A stretch of 64,000 bases of DNA, taken from RGIG4079 sp045596365 (GTDB taxonomy: Bacteria; Bacteroidota; Bacteroidia; Bacteroidales; Muribaculaceae). Below the pieces are notes generated by a model. That model was not told the origin of the DNA. It searched no databases and saw only the letters and a list, made by a program, of their open reading frames with translations. The stretch covers positions 1 through 64,000 of the forward strand of contig JAZOCE010000025.1 in assembly GCA_045596365.1 (NCBI GenBank), in the 5' to 3' direction. Position 1 is the first letter of the stretch; every line of letters starts with the position of its first letter. The translations under genes were made by a program, and so were the position numbers. Positions 26,604-34,382 of this stretch are shown piece after piece.

Positions 26604-26669
26604 ATGATTAATCAATACACTCAACTGCTACAAGTCGTGGTCGTCGTCCTAAGTACTCAGGAGGGTTAA
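26604..26669 (+). CDS. ilv leader peptide (attenuator), 21 residues
   Basis: A short reading frame from ATG 26604 to TAA 26667-26669 contains the run QLLQVVVVVL, that is three Leu and five Val codons in ten. It lies between the consensus promoter and a terminator hairpin in front of ilvD. This is the classic layout of ribosome-mediated attenuation of branched-chain amino acid operons: stalling at Leu or Val codons when those tRNAs are uncharged would prevent the terminator from forming. The reading frame itself is seen directly, and the regulatory function is inferred from layout and codon content. The competing antiterminator fold was not resolved by eye; GAGGG in the last codons (26661-26665) can pair with CCCTC at 26714-26718. 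Confidence 0.8.
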   Translation: MINQYTQLLQVVVVVLSTQEG

Positions 26670-26705
26670 GTTGTCGTGTATATATAGATGTAATAAAATA
26701 TAATC

Positions 26706-26740
26706 GATGCCTTCCCTCTCCACAAAGATAGGAAGGCATC
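26706..26740 (+). terminator. Attenuator terminator before ilvD
   Basis: A perfect 10-bp stem (26706-26715 with 26731-26740) with a 15-base loop, followed by TTGATTTAAT, and then the ilvD ATG 24 bases on. The T run is weak, which suits a regulated rather than absolute stop. Confidence 0.7.
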
Positions 26741-26764
26741 TTGATTTAATAAAAATAACAGATT

Positions 26765-28594
26765 ATGAGCAAACCGCTTAGAAGTGCAGCAAGCACACAG
26801 GGCCGTAGAATGGCAGGCGCACGCGCATTGTGGCGTGCCAATGGTATGAAGGAAGAACAAATGGGCCGTCCAATCATTGCTGTTGTGAATTCGTTTACAC
26901 AGTTTGTGCCTGGACATACTCATTTGCATGAAATAGGTCAAATCGTTAAGCAAGAGATTGAAAAACTTGGCTGTTTTGCAGCTGAGTTTAACACAATAGC
27001 TATTGACGATGGTATTGCAATGGGGCACGATGGAATGTTGTATTCATTGCCATCACGAGATTTGATTGCTGATAGCGTAGAATATATGGTTAATGCACAT
27101 AAAGCTGATGCAATGGTGTGCATCTCTAATTGCGATAAGGTAACTCCCGGTATGTTGATGGCTGCAATGCGTCTTAATATCCCGGCGATATTTGTTTCAG
27201 GTGGACCAATGGAGGCAGGCCGTCTTGGAGATCGTGCGCTTGACTTGATTGATATAATGATTGATTCTGCCGATGAATCGGTTGATGATGAAACGGTAAC
27301 AAAACTTGAACAGCGCGGTTGCCCAACATGTGGCTCTTGCTCCGGAATGTTTACAGCCAATTCAATGAACTCGTTGAACGAGGCTATTGGTCTTGCACTT
27401 CCCGGAAATGGAACTATTGTTGCAACACATGCCAATCGCACAGAATTGTTCCGTCGTGCTGCACAAATCATCGTAAAAAATACACTTGCTTATTATAATG
27501 ACGATGATGATAGCGTGTTACCTCGCAGTATTGCGACTCGTCAAGCAATGCTGAATGCTATGACTCTTGATATTGCAATGGGAGGCTCTACAAATACAGT
27601 GCTTCACCTTCTTGCTGTTGCAAATGAGGCAGGTGCTGATTTTACGATGGCCGATATTGATGCATTATCTCGCAAAACACCTGTGTTGTGTAAAGTTGCC
27701 CCGAATTCAAAATATCACATTCAAGATGTTAACCGTGCCGGTGGCATCATTTCGATCATGAAGGTGCTTGCCGATAATGGAATTGTTGACAAGTCGGTTA
27801 AACGTGTTGACGGCTTGACTCTTGGTGACGCTATTGAAAAATATGCGATAGGTGGTTCTGAATTTGGAACAGATGCTGAAAAACTATGGAAAAGTGCACC
27901 GGGAGAAAAGAAAAACCTTGTTCTCGGCTCTCAAAATACTACATATACAGAGCTTGACCGCGATCGCGAAAAAGGATGTATTCGCGATTTTGAACATGCC
28001 TATGTCAAAGATGGCGGTCTTGCCGTTTTGAAAGGGAACATTGCTCTTGACGGCTGTGTAGTGAAAACCGCAGGAGTAGATGAAAGCATCTTCCATTTCC
28101 GCGGGACAGCTAAGGTATATGAATCACAAGAAGATGCTGTTAATGGAATCTTGCGTGATGAGGTTGTGGCAGGAGATGTAGTGGTTATTACTCATGAAGG
28201 GCCTAAGGGAGGTCCGGGTATGCAAGAAATGCTTTATCCGACAAGCTATATCAAATCAAAACATCTTGGCAAAGAATGTGCGTTGATTACTGATGGCCGT
28301 TTTTCTGGTGGTACATCAGGGTTGTCAATAGGGCACATCTCACCCGAAGCTGCTGCCGGAGGAAATATTGGACTTGTGCGCACAGGTGATGTTATTGATA
28401 TTAATATACCTGAGCGAACAATAAATGTTGAACTTAGTGATGACGAACTTGCTGAACGCCGTGCTGAAGAAGAAGCTCGTGGAAAAGCAGCATTTACACC
28501 GGTAAAACGCAATCGTGAAATTTCAAAAGCATTGCGAGCTTATGCCGCAATGGTAACATCGGCAGATAAAGGTGGTGTGCGTGAACTTAATTAA
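26765..28594 (+). CDS. ilvD: Dihydroxy-acid dehydratase
   Basis: 609 residues, close to the 616 of the E. coli enzyme. Conserved blocks are VVNSFTQFVPGHTHLHEIG, GIAMGHDGMLYSLPSRDLIADSVEYM, CISNCDKVTPGMLMAA with cluster Cys123, and CPTCGSCSGMFTANSMN. These match the [4Fe-4S] type. It converts dihydroxy-valerate intermediates to the 2-keto acids of Val and Ile. First structural gene of the operon, directly under the leader-peptide attenuator. Confidence 0.97.
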   Translation: MSKPLRSAASTQGRRMAGARALWRANGMKEEQMGRPIIAVVNSFTQFVPGHTHLHEIGQIVKQEIEKLGCFAAEFNTIAIDDGIAMGHDGMLYSLPSRDLIADSVEYMVNAHKADAMVCISNCDKVTPGMLMAAMRLNIPAIFVSGGPMEAGRLGDRALDLIDIMIDSADESVDDETVTKLEQRGCPTCGSCSGMFTANSMNSLNEAIGLALPGNGTIVATHANRTELFRRAAQIIVKNTLAYYNDDDDSVLPRSIATRQAMLNAMTLDIAMGGSTNTVLHLLAVANEAGADFTMADIDALSRKTPVLCKVAPNSKYHIQDVNRAGGIISIMKVLADNGIVDKSVKRVDGLTLGDAIEKYAIGGSEFGTDAEKLWKSAPGEKKNLVLGSQNTTYTELDRDREKGCIRDFEHAYVKDGGLAVLKGNIALDGCVVKTAGVDESIFHFRGTAKVYESQEDAVNGILRDEVVAGDVVVITHEGPKGGPGMQEMLYPTSYIKSKHLGKECALITDGRFSGGTSGLSIGHISPEAAAGGNIGLVRTGDVIDINIPERTINVELSDDELAERRAEEEARGKAAFTPVKRNREISKALRAYAAMVTSADKGGVRELN

Positions 28595-28638
28595 GGTAGG
28601 AGGTCTCTCATAATTATAATACATAGATTAGAAAGTAT

Positions 28639-30354
28639 ATGAGTGAAAAGATAACAGGTGCTGAAGCATTGATAAAATCGTTGATAGCCGAGGGTGTTGA
28701 CCGCGTGTTTGGTTATCCCGGAGGTGCGATTATTCCCGTATATGATAAGTTATATGATTACACAGAAGAGTTGAAACATATACTTGTGCGTCATGAACAG
28801 GGTGCTACACATGCAGCTCAAGGGTATGCACGTGTGTCAGGTCGCACAGGGGTGGTGATTGTAACATCGGGCCCTGCGGCAACAAATGTCATAACTGGGT
28901 TGAGCGATGCATTGATGGATAGTACACCTATGGTGGTCATTACCGGTCAAGTTGCCTCATCATTCCTTGGATCTGATGCGTTTCAAGAAACAGATGTTGT
29001 GGGAATAACACAGCCTATTACAAAATGGGCATATCAAATACGTAAAGCAGAGGATATCCCTTGGGCAGTAGCTCGTGCATTTTATATCGCAAATTCAGGT
29101 CGTCCCGGTCCTGTAGTGCTCGACTTGGCAAAAGATGCACAAGTGGGAACGCTTGATTGGAGTTACAAAAAATGTGATTTTATCCGCAGTTATATTCCAT
29201 ATCCTGAAATAAATCAAGATGATGTGCAAGCAGTTGCCGATTTGATTAATGCTGCTGAGCGTCCAATGGTCTTATCGGGACATGGAGTAATGATCTCTGG
29301 CGCTGAAAAAGAACTTGCCGCTCTTGCAGAAAAGGCTGACATTCCTGTTGCAGCAACTTTATTAGGATTGTCTACAATTCCGTCAGACCATCCATTATAT
29401 AAAGGGATGTTGGGGATGCATGGTAATATAGGTCCTAATATCAATACAAATCGTTGCGACTTGTTAGTGGCAATAGGTATGCGTTTTGATGATCGAGTAA
29501 CCGGTGATACCTCAAAATATGCGCGTCAGGCAAAAATTGTTCATATAGATATTGATTCATCGGAATTTGACAAAAATATCAAAACAACAGCAACAGTACA
29601 TGGCGATGCTAAAGAGGTGCTCATTAAACTATTGCCGTTGATAAAAGAAACTAAACACACAGAATGGTTAAAGACATTTGATGAGTGTGATGCCGTTGAA
29701 CAAGAAAAGGTTGTTAAACGAGAAGTATTTCCTGAGTCCGGACCAATGAATATGGGTGAAGTTGCTTATAAAGTATCAAAGGCAACAGGAGATAAGGCTG
29801 TATTGATTACCGATGTTGGGCAAAACCAAATGTTCTCTTCTCGCTATTTCCGATACACATTACCTAAGAGTATCATTACATCTGGAGGCCTTGGAACAAT
29901 GGGATTTGGTTTGCCGGCTGCGATTGGCGCCAAAATGGGAGCTCCTGAACGAACAGTGTGCTTCTTTACCGGTGATGGTGGATTGCAGATGACAATTCAA
30001 GAACTTGGAACAATATTGGAGTATGGAGTAGCGGTTAAAATTATATTGTTAAATAATAATTTCCTTGGCAATGTGCGTCAATGGCAAGAATTATTCTTCC
30101 GTAGCCGTTTCTCTCAAACACCAATGATAAACCCTGATTTCGTTCAAATAGCGCAAGCCTATGGCATTGCATCAGAGAATGTTGAAACAAGAGAGCAACT
30201 TGATGCCGCAATTGAACGAATGGTATCTCATAATGGTGCATATCTGTTGAATGTTAATATAGACCCCACAGATATGATTTTCCCAATGACACCAGCCGGT
30301 GCTGCGGTAGATGATATTATGCTCACTCCAACAGAAAAATATAAACTCGATTAA
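28639..30354 (+). CDS. ilvB: Acetolactate synthase, large (catalytic) subunit
   Basis: 571 residues. TPP-enzyme landmarks: FGYPGGAIIPVYD at the N-terminus, catalytic Glu53 in RHEQGATHAAQGYAR, the central FAD/domain region, and the TPP/Mg motif GDGGLQMTIQELGTILEY ending in NNN. It joins pyruvate with pyruvate or 2-ketobutyrate to open the Val/Leu and Ile branches. It follows ilvD after 44 bases and is followed by its regulatory subunit gene after 14 bases. Confidence 0.96.
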   Translation: MSEKITGAEALIKSLIAEGVDRVFGYPGGAIIPVYDKLYDYTEELKHILVRHEQGATHAAQGYARVSGRTGVVIVTSGPAATNVITGLSDALMDSTPMVVITGQVASSFLGSDAFQETDVVGITQPITKWAYQIRKAEDIPWAVARAFYIANSGRPGPVVLDLAKDAQVGTLDWSYKKCDFIRSYIPYPEINQDDVQAVADLINAAERPMVLSGHGVMISGAEKELAALAEKADIPVAATLLGLSTIPSDHPLYKGMLGMHGNIGPNINTNRCDLLVAIGMRFDDRVTGDTSKYARQAKIVHIDIDSSEFDKNIKTTATVHGDAKEVLIKLLPLIKETKHTEWLKTFDECDAVEQEKVVKREVFPESGPMNMGEVAYKVSKATGDKAVLITDVGQNQMFSSRYFRYTLPKSIITSGGLGTMGFGLPAAIGAKMGAPERTVCFFTGDGGLQMTIQELGTILEYGVAVKIILLNNNFLGNVRQWQELFFRSRFSQTPMINPDFVQIAQAYGIASENVETREQLDAAIERMVSHNGAYLLNVNIDPTDMIFPMTPAGAAVDDIMLTPTEKYKLD

Positions 30355-30368
30355 ACGCTCAATAGATA

Positions 30369-30914
30369 ATGGAAAAACAATTATTTACGGTAACGGTATT
30401 TTCGGAACATCAAGTTGGGTTGCTTAACCAAATCTCGATTATATTTACACGCCGTTGTCTCAATATTGAGAGTCTATCTGTTAGCCCTTCATCAATAGAA
30501 GGTGTTCATAAATTCACAATCACTTGTTATAGTGATAGAGTGATGATGGAAAAGGTTGTGAAACAGATAGAAAAACGCATCGATGTGTTGAAATCGTTTC
30601 TATATACCGATGAAGAGATTGTTTATCAAGAGGTGGCTTTGTATAAAGTGCCAACAGACAAATTACTTGATGAGAAAAATCTTGAAGTGATAATACGTAA
30701 TCACAATGCTCGTATCCTTGAGATAACACGAGAATATACTATTATTGAAAAAACAGGTCATTCTGATGAGACAGAGGCATTGTTTGAGGAGTTGAAACGT
30801 TACGATATACGTCAATTTGTGCGTAGTGGTCGTGTAGCTGTTACAAAATCTCCTGTTGAATATGTTGATAGATTTATAGAGGAACAAAATCGCAGAAAAG
30901 AAAGTTTGAAATAA
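30369..30914 (+). CDS. ilvN: Acetolactate synthase, small (regulatory) subunit
   Basis: 181 residues. An N-terminal ACT domain is visible (TVTVFSEHQVGLLNQISIIFTRR, then LNIESLSVSPS), followed by a second ACT-like half (about 85-160). The protein is longer than the E. coli IlvN and similar to IlvH. It binds end product (valine) and tunes the large subunit. Start at ATG 30369, within a tight operon: 14 bases after ilvB, and three bases before the thioesterase gene. Confidence 0.93.
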   Translation: MEKQLFTVTVFSEHQVGLLNQISIIFTRRCLNIESLSVSPSSIEGVHKFTITCYSDRVMMEKVVKQIEKRIDVLKSFLYTDEEIVYQEVALYKVPTDKLLDEKNLEVIIRNHNARILEITREYTIIEKTGHSDETEALFEELKRYDIRQFVRSGRVAVTKSPVEYVDRFIEEQNRRKESLK

Positions 30915-30917
30915 AAT

Positions 30918-31652
30918 ATGTCAGAAAGAGTCCTCAAAGAATATTGCCACGAATATTTTCTTACTGCTGGGGAATGTAATGCTAAGCAGCAGATGCCTTT
31001 TATGATGCTTGCACAGCGAGTGATTGAGGTGGCAACTGAGCATGCCAATAGAATAGGTGTGGGATATGATGTAATGATTAAAGATAACCTTGCTTGGGTA
31101 TTGAGTCGCTTATCAATAGAAATGACTCGTATGCCTAAAGTTAATGAGACTTATCGTTTAATTACATGGATTGAAAACTATAATCGTCATTTCTCTGAAC
31201 GTAATATGGAGGTACAGGCTGAGAATGGTGAAGTGTTGGGTTATATTCGCACAATATGGGTTGCTATTGATATGACAACTCGCACACCTGGCGATTTGTC
31301 AAAGTTAGAATCATTGGCCGTAACGGTTTCTGATCGTCCATGCCCAATTGCTAAGCAAGGTCGTATGCGTCCAATTGCTGATGTGTCACAACAAAGCGAG
31401 TATCGTTTTCGTTATAGTGATATTGATTTTAATATGCATGTCAATAGTGTAAAATATATCGAATTGCTGATTAATCAATGGTCACTTGACTATCATCTTA
31501 CTCATGATATTTCTCGTTTTGAAATTGCCTATCTCCAAGAGTCTCATTTTGGAAATGATGTAAAAGTAAATATTCTTCAGTCCGAAAATGTAGCAGATGC
31601 AGAGATTGTGGGTGAAAAAGGTGTGCTGTGTCGCTCTCATATTGTGTTTTGA
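30918..31652 (+). CDS. Acyl-ACP thioesterase
   Basis: 244 residues made of two hotdog-fold halves. The first contains QQMPFMMLAQRVIEVATEHAN and LAWVLSRLSIEMTRMP, and the second FRYSDIDFNMHVNSVKYIELLINQW, the N-x-H pattern of FatA/FatB-like thioesterases. It should release free fatty acids from acyl carrier protein. It lies three bases after ilvN inside the branched-chain amino acid operon. This position suggests, but does not prove, a link with branched fatty acids primed from Ile/Val/Leu keto acids. Confidence 0.88.
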   Translation: MSERVLKEYCHEYFLTAGECNAKQQMPFMMLAQRVIEVATEHANRIGVGYDVMIKDNLAWVLSRLSIEMTRMPKVNETYRLITWIENYNRHFSERNMEVQAENGEVLGYIRTIWVAIDMTTRTPGDLSKLESLAVTVSDRPCPIAKQGRMRPIADVSQQSEYRFRYSDIDFNMHVNSVKYIELLINQWSLDYHLTHDISRFEIAYLQESHFGNDVKVNILQSENVADAEIVGEKGVLCRSHIVF

Positions 31653-31716
31653 TGAAAAAATGACACGAAAATATGTAAAATAATAGCAAAATATTTTATT
31701 TTAAGGATAAAATAAG

Positions 31717-31724
31717 TAAATTTG
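31717..31724 (+). promoter_or_regulatory. Possible internal promoter before ilvC
   Basis: TAAATTTG fits TAnnTTTG in the 112-base gap before ilvC. No good TTTG lies 20 bases upstream, so this is tentative. Confidence 0.4.
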
Positions 31725-31764
31725 CAACGAATTTAAAATAGCAAATAAACAAAATTAAATAATT

Positions 31765-32808
31765 ATGGCAAAAATGAATTTTGGCGGAGTAGAAGAAAAT
31801 GTAGTCCTCCGCGAAGAATTTCCTTTGGAAAAAGCAAGAGAAGTACTTAAAGACGAGACAATCGCGGTAATCGGTTATGGCGTTCAAGGTCCTGGTCAAA
31901 GTATGAATCTTCGTGATAATGGTTTTAATGTAATCGTAGGTCAACGCCAAGGCAAAACTTTTGAAAAGGCAATTGCTGATGGTTGGGTGCCTGGAGAAAC
32001 ACTTTTCAGCATTGAAGAAGCATGTGAAAAAGCTTCTATCATCATGTGTTTGCTCTCTGACGCAGCAGTTATCTCAGTGTGGCCTACAATCAAACAATAT
32101 TTGACAGCAGGTAAAGCTCTTTATTTCTCTCACGGTTTTGCTATTACTTGGAGCGATCGCACAGGAGTAGTTCCTCCTGCTGATGTTGACGTTATCTTGG
32201 TTGCTCCTAAGGGCTCAGGTACATCACTTCGCACAATGTTCCTTGAAGGACGTGGCTTGAACTCATCTTATGCTGTTTATCAAGATGTAACAGGTCGTGC
32301 AATGGATCGCGCATTGGCTCTTGGTATTGGTATTGGTTCAGGTTACTTGTTTGAAACAACTGTAGAACGTGAAGCTACATCAGACCTTACAGGTGAACGT
32401 GGCTCGTTGATGGGTGCAATCCAAGGTCTATTGCTTGCTCAATATGAAGTATTGCGTGAAAATGGACACACTCCTTCTGAAGCATTCAACGAAACAGTGG
32501 AAGAATTGACTCAATCTTTGATGCCATTGTTTGCTAAAAATGGTATGGACTGGATGTACGCTAACTGTTCAACAACTGCTCAACGCGGTGCTCTTGACTG
32601 GATGGGCCCATTCCACGATGCGATCAAGCCTGTTGTTCAAAAACTTTATAATAGCGTTAAAACAGGTAATGAAGCTCAAATTTCAATCGACAGCAACTCT
32701 CAACCTGACTATCGTGTGAAACTTGAAGAAGAATTGAAAGCATTGCGTGAAAGCGAAATGTGGCAAACAGCAGTTACTGTTCGTAAACTTCGTCCAGAAA
32801 ACAATTAA
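31765..32808 (+). CDS. ilvC: Ketol-acid reductoisomerase
   Basis: 347 residues, the short class I type. The nucleotide-binding loop is GYGVQGPGQSMNLRDNGFN followed by GQRQGKTFE, and the metal/substrate region includes DLTGERGSLMGAIQGL. It converts acetolactate or acetohydroxybutyrate to the dihydroxy acid in the Val/Leu and Ile pathways. Last gene of the ilv operon, possibly with extra transcription from an internal promoter. Its codon choice (GGT, CGT, GAA, AAC) is the most biased of the operon, suggesting high expression. A terminator follows. Confidence 0.97.
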   Translation: MAKMNFGGVEENVVLREEFPLEKAREVLKDETIAVIGYGVQGPGQSMNLRDNGFNVIVGQRQGKTFEKAIADGWVPGETLFSIEEACEKASIIMCLLSDAAVISVWPTIKQYLTAGKALYFSHGFAITWSDRTGVVPPADVDVILVAPKGSGTSLRTMFLEGRGLNSSYAVYQDVTGRAMDRALALGIGIGSGYLFETTVEREATSDLTGERGSLMGAIQGLLLAQYEVLRENGHTPSEAFNETVEELTQSLMPLFAKNGMDWMYANCSTTAQRGALDWMGPFHDAIKPVVQKLYNSVKTGNEAQISIDSNSQPDYRVKLEEELKALRESEMWQTAVTVRKLRPENN

Positions 32809-32834
32809 TCAGAATAGATTTTTTTCATAATCCC

Positions 32835-32867
32835 AAACGCTCCGACTTGTGATAAGCCGGAGCGTTT
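32835..32867 (+). terminator. Terminator of the ilv operon
   Basis: A 10-bp stem (32835-32844 with 32858-32867) with a 13-base loop that has a small inner pairing, then TTTTATTT. Confidence 0.85.
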
Positions 32868-32948
32868 TATTTAATCATATTAAGCTTTAAAGTATAATTG
32901 ATGTTTATAACGTGGCATGAGATTTTTTTGTCTTGGTTATACCATAAT

Positions 32949-32983
32949 AAAAAACCGATGTATCATCGATACACCGGTTTTTT
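32949..32983 (-). terminator. Terminator of the OmpA-family gene (can act both ways)
   Basis: A 16-bp stem with one mismatch (32949-32964 with 32968-32983) and a three-base loop. A and T runs on both sides allow it to stop transcription from either direction. Confidence 0.8.
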
Positions 32984-33001
32984 ATGATATTTAGAATTAG
33001 A

Positions 33002-34237
33002 CTATTCTGCTTCTTCGATAGTAACAGCGCGACCAAGAGCCTGGTATTTTTCTCCAAGGTCAACAAGGTTGTTGTGGTTGATTGTAACTTCAAATTGTTC
33101 AGCAGGCACACCTGCACGAAGAAGTTGTTTTTCAACGCTTGCAGCACGGTTTTTGCGAAGACGAGTGTTGATTTTGTCGTTACCTGTGTAGTTATCAGCC
33201 CAACCTGTAATAACATATTTTGTATCGGGGTTATTTTTCATTACTTCAGCACAAGATTTTACGATTTCAATATCTTTGCGAGTAAGTTTAGATACGTTGA
33301 TTGGGAAATATACAGTAGCAAGAGGCGCTTTTTCCTCAATAACTTCTTTTTCAACAGGGCGTTCTAAACAAGCTTTAAGTTGTTGTTCAAGGTCGGCGAT
33401 TTTAGCATCAGCAGCTTGAAGACGAGCAAGGATTGCATCGCAGTTTTCTGGCTCAGGACAAACAGGAACGATAGGAGCACTCCATTCACGTTTCTTGAAC
33501 AAATATGTTACTCCGAGCATTGCTTGGAGGTTGTGAGCTGTTTTGTTCCAACCTTCACCCACTTCATCTTTGTGGTTGTCAAGACCTGTGTAACGAAGGT
33601 CTAATGAAAGTTGAACTTGTTCGCTGATGTTGAATGAGTTGATGATACCGGCGCGGAATGCCAAGATGCGATCTTGAGCATCTTTCCAGCCATCTTTTTC
33701 AAATGTATTTTCAGATGTTTCTTCAAATTCTTTTACGAATGACCAATATCCACCAGCACCGACATAGGCTGTAAGGTTATACTTTCTGTTCGGTTTGTAG
33801 CCACATACCATGTTTGTAACATTAAACATAAGATCAAACACGGGTCCAACATGAGCATATGTTTGTTTATAATATTCTCCATTAATTACATTGTCATCCA
33901 TTTCGATTCCACCATAATTTGGACCATCGGCAAGACCTTTGGTCTTAAGCCAGTTCACACCTAAACGAGCTCCAATTATTGGAGAAAACCATTTCCCTAC
34001 ATAGATAGATGCTGCAGGAGACCATCGATCTAATAAATCGCGTTCAGAGTCATTTGGTGATAGAAATATTCCTGCACCACCTTCTGCTGAAACAAACCAG
34101 TTATCTTTTAGTGCATTGAAAAGATAACCTTGGCTTGGATCCTCTACATATGTTACCTCTGCTTGTTCATTTTGCGCAAAAAGACTTTGGCTCATGAATA
34201 GAGTACATAGAAGTGATATTAATGTACATTTTTTCAT
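33002..34237 (-). CDS. OmpA-family outer-membrane protein
   Basis: 411 residues from the ATG at 34237, which gives a clear signal peptide (MKKCTLISLLCTLF to FAQ); the frame is open 63 bases further up but without a sensible N-terminus. An N-terminal beta-barrel (about 35-260) is followed by a coiled stretch with Cys-Pro-Glu and an ARLQAADAKIADLEQQL heptad region. The C-terminal OmpA/peptidoglycan-binding domain (about 300-405) contains VITGWADNYTGNDKIN and RKNRAASVEKQLL. It ties outer membrane to peptidoglycan and is probably abundant, judging by codon bias. Confidence 0.92.
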   Translation of the reverse strand: MKKCTLISLLCTLFMSQSLFAQNEQAEVTYVEDPSQGYLFNALKDNWFVSAEGGAGIFLSPNDSERDLLDRWSPAASIYVGKWFSPIIGARLGVNWLKTKGLADGPNYGGIEMDDNVINGEYYKQTYAHVGPVFDLMFNVTNMVCGYKPNRKYNLTAYVGAGGYWSFVKEFEETSENTFEKDGWKDAQDRILAFRAGIINSFNISEQVQLSLDLRYTGLDNHKDEVGEGWNKTAHNLQAMLGVTYLFKKREWSAPIVPVCPEPENCDAILARLQAADAKIADLEQQLKACLERPVEKEVIEEKAPLATVYFPINVSKLTRKDIEIVKSCAEVMKNNPDTKYVITGWADNYTGNDKINTRLRKNRAASVEKQLLRAGVPAEQFEVTINHNNLVDLGEKYQALGRAVTIEEAE

Positions 34238-34382
34238 AGAAATATAATTTATATAATTGTTATTTTTGTTTATTTGTTTGTTGGGTGCTAAGTTACGCAA
34301 AAAAAATCAGAAACAGTTGAAAAAGTGTTAATTTTTTAATGTATTGCTTGTCAGATATTTCTTTTGTGTAACTAATTGATGT

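Noticed and set aside
34238..34300. Longer start for the OmpA-family protein
   Set aside because: The added 21 residues are Asn/Lys-rich without signal character; the ATG at 34237 starts a clean signal peptide.
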